From: F23-B02 sp963625655 | Lineage (GTDB): Bacteria > Bacillota > Clostridia > Oscillospirales > Oscillospiraceae | Reading direction: 5' to 3' | DNA: 36,728 nucleotides | Assembly (NCBI GenBank): GCA_963625655.1 | Contig: CAVFTS010000018.1 | Location: 1-36,728, forward strand | Part shown: piece by piece, positions 15,785 to 24,101 of the stretch | Layout of the letters: the number at the start of each line of letters is the position of its first letter | How positions within the stretch are numbered: position 1 is the stretch's first letter | Made by a program: the position numbers and the translations under genes | Notes under the pieces: generated by a model | Seen by the model: the letters and a program-made list of their open reading frames with translations, nothing else | The model's database searches: none | What the model was told of the DNA's origin: nothing

Positions 15785-17031
15785 TCCTCCACCTCGATTT
15801 CCCAGCGCAGAGCCGTATCGCCGCTTATGTCGAACTTTGTCATGTCAAGCACAAGCTCCTTCATTTCGGGCGGACGCAGGAATGGGTAGGCTTTTTTCCA
15901 TATCTCCTTGCCGTCGGCGTACAGGGAAAGTCTGCACTTTCCGAATATCCTCGCCGAGCGGAAGTAGCATGTGACCTTCGAGTTGTCCGCATTGAGGTCG
16001 AGACACTGAGGCACAAAGTACATAAGATTGTTGCCGACCTCAAAGCGTTTTTCCGCTCTTTCCGCCGCAGCAAAGCGTGCGGCGTTCATGCCGGCAAGCT
16101 CGCCCGAAGCGGAAACAAAGTCCACAAGGTCGTTGACGTGCAGCGCATTGCCGCACGAGAACACGCCCGGAACGCTCGTCATAAGCTGAGCGTCCACCAC
16201 GGGCCCCTTCGTCCTCGTATCGAGCGCAACTCCGATGCTTTCGGCGATCTCGTTTTCGGGTATGAGTCCGACGGAGACGATGAGCGCATCACAGTCTATC
16301 CGCTCCGCAGTCTCCGGGACGGGCTTTAAGTTTTCGTCCACACGGCAGACCTCGACCGCCTCAAGACGATCCTTTCCGAACACTCTCGTCACCGTATGGC
16401 TGAGGTGCAGCGGTATGTCAAAGTCGTGCAGGCACTGGTGGATGTTCCTCGTAAGTCCCGACGGCGTGGGGTTTATCTCATACACGCCGATGACCTCTGC
16501 GCCCTCAAGCGTCAGACGCCGTGCCATTATAAGACCTATGTCGCCGGAGCCGAGAATAACACATCTCTTGGTCGGCATAACGCCGAGTCTGTTCGTAAAA
16601 TGCTGAGCGGTTCCGGCTGTATACACTCCTGCGGGGCGTGTGCCGTGGATAAAGACCTGCTTTGCTGTCCTTTCACGGCAGCCGGTGGCAAGCACGACCG
16701 CCTTTGCCGTGTGATGCGAAACGCCGTCGGAATTAACGGTAACGACCTCGAAGTAGCCGTCCCTGCGCTCTATCCTCGTAACAAAGGTACTCAGCGAGGT
16801 CTCGATGTTCTCCTCACGAGCCTTGTCCATGAAGCGCTCGACATATTCGGGCCCCGCCAGTCTTTCACCGAAGCGGCTCAGACCGAATCCGTCGTGGATG
16901 CACTGCTTGAGCATTCCGCCGAGGCGCTCCTCACGCTCGATTATAAGGCAGTGAGCTCCGTTTTCCGTTGCGCTTATCGCAGCGGCAAGACCGCCGGGTC
17001 CGCCGCCGATAACAATTACGTCATAGTTCAT
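15781..17031 (-). CDS. FAD/NAD-dependent pyridine nucleotide oxidoreductase (GlpA partner)
   Basis: 416 residues. FAD-binding GGGPGGLAAA is at the very N-terminus, followed by LIIEREERLGG. A second Rossmann motif (CVILGSGDIGLIMARRL) lies near the middle, and CRERTAKQVF and SVGLIPENE are typical of this class. It probably passes electrons between NAD(H) and the GlpA-like dehydrogenase at or near the membrane. The start at 17031 (MNYDVIVIGGG) is preferred over an upstream ATG at 17055 because AGGGGG precedes it and the upstream ATG has no ribosome site. It overlaps the glpA-like gene by 11 bases, which argues for coupled translation. Confidence 0.88.
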   Translation of the reverse strand: MNYDVIVIGGGPGGLAAAISATENGAHCLIIEREERLGGMLKQCIHDGFGLSRFGERLAGPEYVERFMDKAREENIETSLSTFVTRIERRDGYFEVVTVNSDGVSHHTAKAVVLATGCRERTAKQVFIHGTRPAGVYTAGTAQHFTNRLGVMPTKRCVILGSGDIGLIMARRLTLEGAEVIGVYEINPTPSGLTRNIHQCLHDFDIPLHLSHTVTRVFGKDRLEAVEVCRVDENLKPVPETAERIDCDALIVSVGLIPENEIAESIGVALDTRTKGPVVDAQLMTSVPGVFSCGNALHVNDLVDFVSASGELAGMNAARFAAAERAEKRFEVGNNLMYFVPQCLDLNADNSKVTCYFRSARIFGKCRLSLYADGKEIWKKAYPFLRPPEMKELVLDMTKFDISGDTALRWEIEVEE

Positions 17032-18736
17032 TTGCCGGCCCCCTGTCGCTCTCATAGACCATGACGGAGGCGTCGTTCGACTTTCTCACGTCGCTTACGG
17101 GGATGCCGAGATAGTCTGCGATTATCTTCGTCACCAGCGGTGAGCAGAAGCCTCCCTGACAGCGGCCCATGCCGGGTCTGACACGCTTTTTGATGCCGTC
17201 CACCGTTGGCACGCATATGGGAGAGCGCAGTGCGTCAAGTATCTCGCCCTTGCTCACTTCCTCACAGCGGCACACGATGACGCCGTAGTCGGGGTTCTGA
17301 CGGATAAGCTCCGAGCGCTCCTCGTCGCTCATCTTGCGCAGCACGGGAGGCGCCTTCCGCACGGGGTCAAAATCGGGATTTTCCTCCGCACCGCCGAGCA
17401 TTCTGACGATCTCCTGCGCCACGTCCTGCGCCACTGCCGGTGCGGTGGTGAGTCCCGGAGACTGGATGCCTGCGATGTGGTAAATGTTCTTCGTGTTTCT
17501 TCCCGGCTCGATTATGAAGTCCTCCTCGTAGGTGGCGGCTCTGATGCCGGTGAAGTATGTAATGATGTCCTTTTCCGTAAGCGAAGGCATCGTTATCTTT
17601 TGTTTATTGAACACCCGCTCTATGCTTTCCCTTGAGGTGGCGGTGTTTTCACGCTCCCAAGTCTCGATGGCGTCGGGTCCGATAAGCAGGTTGTCATGCA
17701 CGGTGTGCAGTATGCCGCCGCCCTTGGTGTGGCTCTTGCTGCCGGTGTTCAGACCCACGACGGAGGCGATACCGTGCCACTTTTTGCCCGTCTTGCGGTC
17801 GAGTATGGAGTTGGTGCCGCGTCTCGGATGTATGGAGAAGAACCGGTCGTTTGCCATCTGCGCAAGCTTGTCTGCGTACACGCCGGCGGCGTTGACGACT
17901 ATCTCCGGATAGACGGTGCCTCGGTTCGTTTCGACCGAAACGATGCGCCCGTCCTTAACGGTCATGCCCAAAACGGCGGTGTTAAGGCACACGGCGGCGC
18001 CGTTCTGCACCGCATTTTCACCGTATGCGATAGTGAGATTATACGGGCTTACACAGCCGGAGGAGGGGTTTGAGATCGCAAAGGCGATGTCGGGGTTTAT
18101 GTTCTCCTCGGTCCTTCTGAGTTCCTTAGCCGTGACGACGCAGGAGTCCTCTATCCCGTCGATGTGCTTGCGGTACTGCACATACAGGCGCACGAAGGGC
18201 AAAAGCCGCTTATCGGTAAAGCAGGCGTACTGCCCCGTGCGGATAAACGGAACATCCAGCTCACGGCAAACGTCCTCATACATATGATTTGCACGGCGTA
18301 TATACTTGTGCTTTAGGCTGCCCTTTTTGAGGTCTATGCCCGGATGCACCTCGCCGTCGTTTCTGCCGGAGGCGCCGAGGGCGAGGTCGCCCTCCTTGTC
18401 AACGAGAAGCACGTCGAGCTTATAGCGCATAAGCTCCCTTGCAAGGGATGCGCCCGTGATACCGCCGCCGACTATAAGCACCTGTACCCTGCGGCCTTCG
18501 AGCGCCGTATCATTAAGGAGCGGCAGATGCATTTTTTCGCCCTGCGCCTCGGCGCAGTCGATGTCGTTTACGACGTGCGTCGTCGAATACGGCGTTGCGG
18601 CAAGCTGCCCCACTCTGACGGTTTTCTCCCATGTCGGGAGCTTTCCACGCAAAACGACGCAGCCGTTTTCAAAGGATGCACTTACCGCAGTCCCAAATTC
18701 CTTTTCAAGCTTTTTATTTATATTTTTAATGTTCAT
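17021..18736 (-). CDS. GlpA-type glycerol-3-phosphate dehydrogenase with BON-like N-terminus and [2Fe-2S] BFD domain
   Basis: 571 residues from the ATG at 18736, which has AAGGTG five bases upstream; an earlier in-frame start at 18775 lacks one and overlaps the -10. Residues about 4-60 look like a BON domain (FENGCVVLRGKL...STTHVVNDI). A DAO-type FAD domain follows (VLIVGGGITGASLARE at 86-101, then LVDKEGDLALGASGRN). A BFD-like [2Fe-2S] domain closes the protein, with CRCEEVSKGEI and GMGRCQGGFC. The likely reaction is anaerobic oxidation of glycerol 3-phosphate to DHAP, with electrons passed to the next gene product. First gene of a five-gene operon. Confidence 0.85.
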   Translation of the reverse strand: MNIKNINKKLEKEFGTAVSASFENGCVVLRGKLPTWEKTVRVGQLAATPYSTTHVVNDIDCAEAQGEKMHLPLLNDTALEGRRVQVLIVGGGITGASLARELMRYKLDVLLVDKEGDLALGASGRNDGEVHPGIDLKKGSLKHKYIRRANHMYEDVCRELDVPFIRTGQYACFTDKRLLPFVRLYVQYRKHIDGIEDSCVVTAKELRRTEENINPDIAFAISNPSSGCVSPYNLTIAYGENAVQNGAAVCLNTAVLGMTVKDGRIVSVETNRGTVYPEIVVNAAGVYADKLAQMANDRFFSIHPRRGTNSILDRKTGKKWHGIASVVGLNTGSKSHTKGGGILHTVHDNLLIGPDAIETWERENTATSRESIERVFNKQKITMPSLTEKDIITYFTGIRAATYEEDFIIEPGRNTKNIYHIAGIQSPGLTTAPAVAQDVAQEIVRMLGGAEENPDFDPVRKAPPVLRKMSDEERSELIRQNPDYGVIVCRCEEVSKGEILDALRSPICVPTVDGIKKRVRPGMGRCQGGFCSPLVTKIIADYLGIPVSDVRKSNDASVMVYESDRGPANEL

Positions 18737-18748
18737 TCGGCACCTTCG

Positions 18749-18763
18749 TATACACATTGTATA
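18749..18763. promoter_or_regulatory. Palindromic operator candidate, glpA side
   Basis: TATACA-CAT-TGTATA, a perfect 6-bp inverted repeat with a 3-base centre. It lies between the -10 and the ribosome site of the glpA-like operon, a typical repressor position. The same half-sites recur at 18859-18875. Confidence 0.55.
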
Positions 18764-18773
18764 GTCAAGCAGC

Positions 18774-18801
18774 ATTATACCATAACTCGAAAAATTTGCA
18801 A
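18774..18801 (-). promoter_or_regulatory. Promoter of the glpA-like operon
   Basis: Minus-strand TTGCAA (18796-18801), a 16-base spacer and a perfect TATAAT (18774-18779), with TGG as extended -10. The expected start is near 18767. This leaves a short leader that contains the palindrome at 18749-18763. Confidence 0.8.
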
Positions 18802-18848
18802 TACCGTATCTGAGCCTCTCGTATATATGAAAATCTTAGCATTCGTTC

Positions 18849-18877
18849 TTGAAATAAGTATACATTCATTGTATAGT
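18849..18877 (+). promoter_or_regulatory. Promoter of the glycosyltransferase operon
   Basis: TTGAAA (18849-18854), a 17-base spacer and TATAGT (18872-18877). The start codon lies 38 bases beyond the -10. Confidence 0.75.
18859..18875. promoter_or_regulatory. Palindromic operator candidate, glycosyltransferase side
   Basis: TATACA-TTCAT-TGTATA. The same half-sites as at 18749-18763, but with a 5-base centre. It covers the spacer and -10 of the plus-strand promoter, where a bound protein would block RNA polymerase. Confidence 0.5.
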
Positions 18878-18915
18878 ATATAAGATTCAGCTTCAGAAAT
18901 AAGCGAGGTGTTTAT

Positions 18916-19998
18916 ATGAACATACTGTACCTGATAAACTACGCAGGAAAAGCAGGAACCGAAAAGTACGTTTTGAATCTTATGCACATTCTGTCCGAAC
19001 AGGGCGAAACATGCCACCTCGCCTATAATGTCCCCGGTCAGCTATCCGAAACGATAAGCGCAGAGGGCTTCCCCTGCTTCCGCTTTGACATGAGTGCGAA
19101 AAACGCTCTGTCGGCAGCAAAAAAGCTTGCCGGCTACTGTCGCACAAACGGCATTGACGTGATACACGCACAGTATCCGATGGAAAACGTCATCGCTATA
19201 CTTTCGAAGCGCTTTTATCGCAGTGTCAGGGTCGTGTACACGGCTCATCTCACCATCTGCCAGAGTGCGAAATGGAAGATACTTAACCGCATCATCACGC
19301 CCTCTGACCACAGGGTAATTGCCGTGTGCCGTCAGGGTGCGGATATATTGGCTGCAAACGGCGTCAAAAAAGACCGTATCCAAGTGGTGTACAACGGCGT
19401 TGAGCCGAGCGGAGAGCGAGTGTACGATCGCAGCTTTGCCCGCGAGTTCGGTGTACCGGACGAGACCTTTGTCATGTCGATAATGGCGCGCTACGCTCCC
19501 GAAAAGGGACTGCCGTTTTTGCTTGCCTCGCTCGCAAAGCTCAGGCAAAAAACTGACAAGCCGTTTGTCTGCCTCATTGCCGGCGACGGTGAGGAATTTG
19601 ACGATTTTGCCGTAATGTGTACAAACAGTAAAATGAGCGACTGCGTTATCCAGCTCGGCTTCCGCCGCGATTCGGGCAGAATGCTGCGCTCATCCGATCT
19701 GTATCTGAACTCAAGCTCCAAAAATGAGGCAATGAGCTTTGCGATACTTGAAGCAATGAATGCCGGTGTTCCGCTTGTGGTTACCGATGTCGGCGGAAAC
19801 CGTGATCTTGCGCAAACACACACCGTTTGCGGCAAGGTGCTTGATTACGGAGACAGCGGCGGCTTTGCCGACGCTATACTTGAACTCATGGAAAACGATG
19901 CCCTGCGCTCGGAATACTCCGCCAATGCGCTGAAAAAAGTCAGCGAGGAGTTTGACCTCCGCAAATTGGCAGCGGATGTTTTTGAAGCTTATAAATAA
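18916..19998 (+). CDS. Glycosyltransferase family 4
   Basis: 360 residues with GT-B architecture. The N-terminal domain starts NILYLINYAGKAGTEKYVLN, the usual Gly-rich GT4 opening. The linker region has VVYNGV, and the C-terminal domain has IMARYAPEKGLPFLL and the retaining-GT nucleotide-sugar motif NEAMSFAILEAMNAGVPLV (E-x7-E type). It likely adds a sugar to a lipid-linked surface glycan on the cytoplasmic face; donor and acceptor are unknown. AGCGAGGTG lies just upstream of the ATG. It is the first gene of an operon with a DUF4330 protein and an O-antigen-ligase-like protein. Confidence 0.88.
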   Translation: MNILYLINYAGKAGTEKYVLNLMHILSEQGETCHLAYNVPGQLSETISAEGFPCFRFDMSAKNALSAAKKLAGYCRTNGIDVIHAQYPMENVIAILSKRFYRSVRVVYTAHLTICQSAKWKILNRIITPSDHRVIAVCRQGADILAANGVKKDRIQVVYNGVEPSGERVYDRSFAREFGVPDETFVMSIMARYAPEKGLPFLLASLAKLRQKTDKPFVCLIAGDGEEFDDFAVMCTNSKMSDCVIQLGFRRDSGRMLRSSDLYLNSSSKNEAMSFAILEAMNAGVPLVVTDVGGNRDLAQTHTVCGKVLDYGDSGGFADAILELMENDALRSEYSANALKKVSEEFDLRKLAADVFEAYK

Positions 19999-20012
19999 TT
20001 TGAAAGGTAATA

Positions 20013-20507
20013 ATGAACATGATCGACAAAAACGGAAAAATCTTCGGCAAAATCAACATTATTGACCTGCTGATAATCCTTGTTATCATCGCAGCCGTTG
20101 TGTTTTTTGCCACAAAGGCCTTAACTCCCGCCGGGGAAGTGTCCTCGGTCGAGACATGCACCGTCAGAGTTCAGTTTTTCACCGGTAAAGCGCCGATAGG
20201 CACTTCTGAAGCCATAGAGCTCGGTGCGCCTGCCTTTGAGGACACAACGGAAGTTGACTTCGGCAAGGTCGTTTCGGTCGAGAGCGCCCCTGCCCACACG
20301 TATATGGTGGACAGCGAAGGCAATCAGGTGAAGACCGAGGTCGCATACTACGAAGAGCTTTTTGTCACGGTAGAGCTTGAAGGCACTCTCACGGAAAAAG
20401 GACTTTATGTCGATGACAGGCTCTATGGCGTCGGCTCCTCCTTCACCATGCACTTCGGCAAGTCCTCCGCTTACGTCTCCGTATACGACGTTTCCGAGGC
20501 GAAGTGA
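20013..20507 (+). CDS. DUF4330 membrane-anchored protein
   Basis: 164 residues. The N-terminus KIFGKINIIDLLIILVIIAA is the hallmark of DUF4330: a short cytoplasmic segment and one membrane helix (about 13-36). The rest is an extracytoplasmic beta-rich domain. The family has no known function but is often found among glycosyltransferase and polysaccharide genes, as here, so a role in glycan assembly or export is a fair inference. It starts 14 bases after the glycosyltransferase stop, with AAAGG upstream. Confidence 0.82.
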   Translation: MNMIDKNGKIFGKINIIDLLIILVIIAAVVFFATKALTPAGEVSSVETCTVRVQFFTGKAPIGTSEAIELGAPAFEDTTEVDFGKVVSVESAPAHTYMVDSEGNQVKTEVAYYEELFVTVELEGTLTEKGLYVDDRLYGVGSSFTMHFGKSSAYVSVYDVSEAK

Positions 20508-20544
20508 CGCACCATGATATTTGCAAGAAAGGAGGGCGGTGCGT

Positions 20545-22068
20545 TTGCAGTACGGCGTCATCCTGAATTTCATCTATAACGTATGGATACACAGCACTTT
20601 CTTTTCGATACTCCAAAAAATCCGGGCTCCGTTCAGTCGTGCATATGACAATCTTGCCACGGTAAAGCGTCTGCGCAGAGGGAATCGCATCCAGACGTTC
20701 TATGAGGCTTCGCTCTTATCCGGAATACTGCGCTTTATCCTCAATATAATATGCAGGCTTTTCTCCGCAATTGCGGCATTTATCGCTCCTGCATATGAAA
20801 GCAGCTCTGTAGTCAGGCTGTGCCGAGGCTCGTTCATCCTCAATTTTGAATTTCTGCTTGGCGGATTTATCTGCGCAATGTTCATCATGCCCCACAGTTG
20901 CTGGAACAACGGCTATGCTCTCATCGCCGCATTGGGATTTCTGGCTCTGTATCTGATTCTTGCCGGCACCGGCAATCGCAAGCTGCTGTATCCCGAAAAG
21001 CTCGGATTCCCGTTTGCGCTTTTTGCCATAGCGCTCGTTGTGAGCATGCTGTTCTCTATGAACCGCTCCGACAGTATGAGAATACTGCTGTTTTTTGCGG
21101 CGGCATTTATCTTCACCTATATCATTGCAGCGGATATAAGCGACTCAAAGCGTCTGTTTAAGCTTCTGGCTTTTATCTATACCGCAGTCATTTTGACGGC
21201 TGTTTATGCCATTATTCAGCGTAAGCTCAATCTCGTCTACGTCGATGCCTCATTGACCGATCTGACGATCAATTCCGACCTGCCTGCCCGTGTCACGTCA
21301 ACGCTCGATAATCCGAACAACTACTCGGAGTTCCTTGTACTGTTCATGCCTCTGTGTGCAGCGTTTGCCGGCACGCGAAAGAATCAGCTCAGCTGCGTTG
21401 CGCTCCTCGTAGGTCTTGCGCTTCCCGCCGTCGCTCTTATAATGACCTATTCCCGTTCGGGTTGGATATCCCTTATGCTTGCGGCTTTCGTTTACATCTG
21501 GCTGCGCAACAAAAAGCTTATCCCGCTTTTTATTGCGCTGGCATTGCTGGCTATTCCCTTCCTGCCTTCCGCCGTCGTAACGCGTCTCACCTCCATTGTC
21601 ACGAGCTTTCTCAGCAGCAGCGGGTACATGGACAGCTCGGCGCAGCACCGCTTCCGGCTGTGGGAAAGTGTCGGATACATGATCCGTGATTACGGTGTAA
21701 ACGGCATAGGCTTGGGCCCCGCCGCATTTGCTTCGCTGTCCCCCCTGTACTCCACCGTTGACGGTGCGGTACATACACAGTCGCAGTATCTTGAGCTTAT
21801 ACTTGAGACCGGCATACTCGGTTTTGTATCGTTCATTTGGCTTATTCTTCGCGTCATAAAAGACTCCGTCATTGCCCGCAGACACACAGGCGGTCTTACA
21901 AAAGTCACTCTCATTGCCTGCGCAGCTGCGTTTATCGGAATAGCCTTCTCCTGCATTGTCGAGTACATCTGGTTCTATCCGAGAGTTTTGTTCGCATATT
22001 TTATTCTTCTCGGAATCACCTTTGCTGCGATATTTATGGCAAACTCCGAAGCCGAGGCGTCTTTATAA
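20545..22068 (+). CDS. O-antigen ligase/polymerase-like membrane protein
   Basis: About 507 residues from a TTG at 20545, chosen because AGGAGG lies 9 bases upstream. GTG 20539 and TTG 20521 are in-frame alternatives, but the first is too close to the ribosome site and the second lies upstream of it. The protein has about 10-12 hydrophobic segments. A large outer loop carries the Wzy_C-type sequence (DNPNNYSEFLVLFMPL, TYSRSGWISL, VHTQSQYLELILETGILGF). Members join lipid-linked glycans to each other or to acceptors outside the membrane. With the glycosyltransferase and DUF4330 genes it suggests a surface-polysaccharide or glycoprotein-glycosylation unit. Confidence 0.85.
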   Translation: MQYGVILNFIYNVWIHSTFFSILQKIRAPFSRAYDNLATVKRLRRGNRIQTFYEASLLSGILRFILNIICRLFSAIAAFIAPAYESSSVVRLCRGSFILNFEFLLGGFICAMFIMPHSCWNNGYALIAALGFLALYLILAGTGNRKLLYPEKLGFPFALFAIALVVSMLFSMNRSDSMRILLFFAAAFIFTYIIAADISDSKRLFKLLAFIYTAVILTAVYAIIQRKLNLVYVDASLTDLTINSDLPARVTSTLDNPNNYSEFLVLFMPLCAAFAGTRKNQLSCVALLVGLALPAVALIMTYSRSGWISLMLAAFVYIWLRNKKLIPLFIALALLAIPFLPSAVVTRLTSIVTSFLSSSGYMDSSAQHRFRLWESVGYMIRDYGVNGIGLGPAAFASLSPLYSTVDGAVHTQSQYLELILETGILGFVSFIWLILRVIKDSVIARRHTGGLTKVTLIACAAAFIGIAFSCIVEYIWFYPRVLFAYFILLGITFAAIFMANSEAEASL

Positions 22069-22091
22069 GATTGCTTTCCTTAAAAATCGCA

Positions 22092-22131
22092 AAAACCGCC
22101 GCAATTTTATTCACAAAATTGCGGCGGTTTT
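22092..22131. terminator. Bidirectional terminator between ligase-like and fbp genes
   Basis: A 17-bp perfect stem (22092-22108 with 22115-22131) and a 6-base loop. A T-rich tail is present in both directions, and it sits in the 65-base gap between convergent genes. Confidence 0.92.
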
Positions 22132-22133
22132 CT

Positions 22134-24017
22134 TTATCTCTTTTCGGGTATCTCGCCCGATCTGTAGGCGTGAAGCAGCTCTCCGAGAGCCTCTATCCTA
22201 TGCTTGAGCCTTGCGCCCTCGTCCGTGTCGGCTATGTATCTGCGGCGCTCAAAGCGCTCAATCTCCACGGCATCCGACTCAATGTCAGCGTTCTCCTTGA
22301 GAACCATGTTGACGCCCTTAAAGCCTCGGTGCGCCTTGATCTTCAGTCCGTGGGAATTAAAGACCAGCGTATAGCCCGCAATTCCCGTGGTTTTCTGATA
22401 CGCCTTGCAGAAGCCGCCGTCTATGATAAACAGCTTGCCGTGCGCCTTGACGGGGCTTTCGCCCTTTGCCGCCTTGACGGGCGTATGTCCGTTTATGATA
22501 TGCCCGCTTTCCGGGTCAAGCCCGAACTCACGGAGTATCATCCTCGCAACGCCCTCATCCTCCCAAAAATCAAAGTAGTGATTTTTAGGCTCCGCCCAAG
22601 TGCTTTTATCGTCCACGACCGCTCTCTCGAAGGTGTGGAACACCCTGCCGGAGAAGGGGCTGTCGTTGCCGCACCAGAGATACCACATCATGTCGAGCGC
22701 CGACTCGTCTCCCTTCGCCCAACCGCACTTCACGATCTCGTCGGCGTAGTCCATAAGGCTCTTGCCGGAATACCACACACCGCCGTGACGCACCTTGGCA
22801 AAGCTCCCGTCCTTTGTCATCGGGATGCAGCCGTGGTACAGGAGATTACCGTTGCGGCAAAGATATGTACTGCCCGACTTGTATATGAAATCCATGTGCC
22901 GGCGCAGCGACTGGCTTTCCTTGAATGCGGTCACATACTCGTCGACAAGTGAGACCTCGTCGGGAAGCAGTGCATAAGGGTCGTCACGCAGAACGGTGTC
23001 CCACCGGTGATGGTTCAGCGGGAACACGCCATCGTCGAGTCGCACCGTGTAGTCGTCAAAGTTAATGCGCTCAAGCATGAGCCTTCCGTCCATCCCGTAG
23101 CCGGGGTGACGCTTTATGATGCTCCCCTCAAGCTTAAAGCTCAGTATATTCAGCGCACGCAGCATCGTTTCCTTGTCGCTGCTGCCGTAGTATTTCTCGC
23201 TGTACGCCATGAGCGGACGCAGCGATATACCGTAGCGCCTGCCTATCATGTTTATGTTGTCGTAGGAAAGCGAAATACGCAGCACCGTGAACACGCATGC
23301 GGCGCTGCCTGCGGCGGCTCCCAGCCACAGTATGTCGTGGTTGCCCCACTGGATGTCGATGTTCGGATGCTCCATGAGCGCATCGAGCAGTCTCGCAGGT
23401 TCGGGGCCTCTGTCGAAAATATCGCCGACGATGTGCAGCCTGTCAACGGCAAGGCGCTTTATAAGATCCGTCATGGCGACGATAAGCTCGTCGGACGCTT
23501 CGGTCTCGATTATGCCCTCAAGCAGGGCGTTGCGGTAGCGCTCCTGATTGCCGTACTCGTCCTTTTGCATATGCAGCAGCTCGTCGAGAACAAAGCTCCA
23601 CTTTTCGGGCATCTGCTTTCTGACGTAGCCCCTCGTGTACTTGCTCGACAGCATCTCGCAAAGCGTCCTCAACCGTATGATTACGCTGCGCAGCTTCTCG
23701 TTGTCAAGCTCGCCCCGTTCCCTTAGCAGAGAAAGCTCCTGCCTCGGATAATATATCAGTGAGCAGAGACTTCTGCACTCCGCTTCGCCGATTTCGTCTT
23801 CAAACAGCTTGCGCACCTTTTCGAGTATAACGCCGGAGCAGTTGTTGAGTATATGCGTAACGGCGCCGTACTCCCCGTGCAGGTCGCTTATAAAATGCTC
23901 CGTCCCCATCGGGAGCGCAAGTATCGCCCTGAGATTTATGATCTCAGAGCAGACAGCCGCCTCGTCCGGGTACTTTTCCGAAAGAAGCTCAAGATATTCT
24001 CTGTCGTAATTTCCCAT
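22134..24017 (-). CDS. fbp: Fructose-1,6-bisphosphatase, class III
   Basis: 627 residues, within the 600-670 range of the Firmicutes class III enzyme. Metallophosphatase motifs are in order: DLHGEYGA (D44, H46), GDIFDRGP, GNHD and GHTPVKA. The N-terminus YLELLSEKYP and the C-terminal GFKGVN region are typical. It hydrolyses fructose 1,6-bisphosphate to fructose 6-phosphate plus phosphate in gluconeogenesis, in the cytoplasm, using a dinuclear Mn site. The start is supported by GGAGG 7 bases upstream. It is a single-gene unit with its own promoter and the shared terminator at 22092-22131. Confidence 0.96.
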   Translation of the reverse strand: MGNYDREYLELLSEKYPDEAAVCSEIINLRAILALPMGTEHFISDLHGEYGAVTHILNNCSGVILEKVRKLFEDEIGEAECRSLCSLIYYPRQELSLLRERGELDNEKLRSVIIRLRTLCEMLSSKYTRGYVRKQMPEKWSFVLDELLHMQKDEYGNQERYRNALLEGIIETEASDELIVAMTDLIKRLAVDRLHIVGDIFDRGPEPARLLDALMEHPNIDIQWGNHDILWLGAAAGSAACVFTVLRISLSYDNINMIGRRYGISLRPLMAYSEKYYGSSDKETMLRALNILSFKLEGSIIKRHPGYGMDGRLMLERINFDDYTVRLDDGVFPLNHHRWDTVLRDDPYALLPDEVSLVDEYVTAFKESQSLRRHMDFIYKSGSTYLCRNGNLLYHGCIPMTKDGSFAKVRHGGVWYSGKSLMDYADEIVKCGWAKGDESALDMMWYLWCGNDSPFSGRVFHTFERAVVDDKSTWAEPKNHYFDFWEDEGVARMILREFGLDPESGHIINGHTPVKAAKGESPVKAHGKLFIIDGGFCKAYQKTTGIAGYTLVFNSHGLKIKAHRGFKGVNMVLKENADIESDAVEIERFERRRYIADTDEGARLKHRIEALGELLHAYRSGEIPEKR

Positions 24018-24041
24018 AGCTTGCCTCCGAGTTTTTTCTTC

Positions 24042-24070
24042 ATCATACCATCATTTCGGCGGCTTTACAA
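24042..24070 (-). promoter_or_regulatory. Promoter of fbp
   Basis: Minus-strand TTGTAA (24065-24070), a 17-base spacer and TATGAT (24042-24047), with TGG as extended -10. It lies directly after the terminator of the TspO gene. Confidence 0.8.
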
Positions 24071-24071
24071 T

Positions 24072-24101
24072 AAAAAAGCGTTGCCTTTGCAACGCTTTTT
24101 T
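24072..24101 (-). terminator. Terminator of the DMT transporter / TspO operon
   Basis: GCGTTGC/GCAACGC stem with a 4-base loop, flanked by six As and six Ts that extend it to 13 bp. It overlaps the stop codon of the TspO gene and gives the minus transcript a strong U-tract. Confidence 0.88.
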
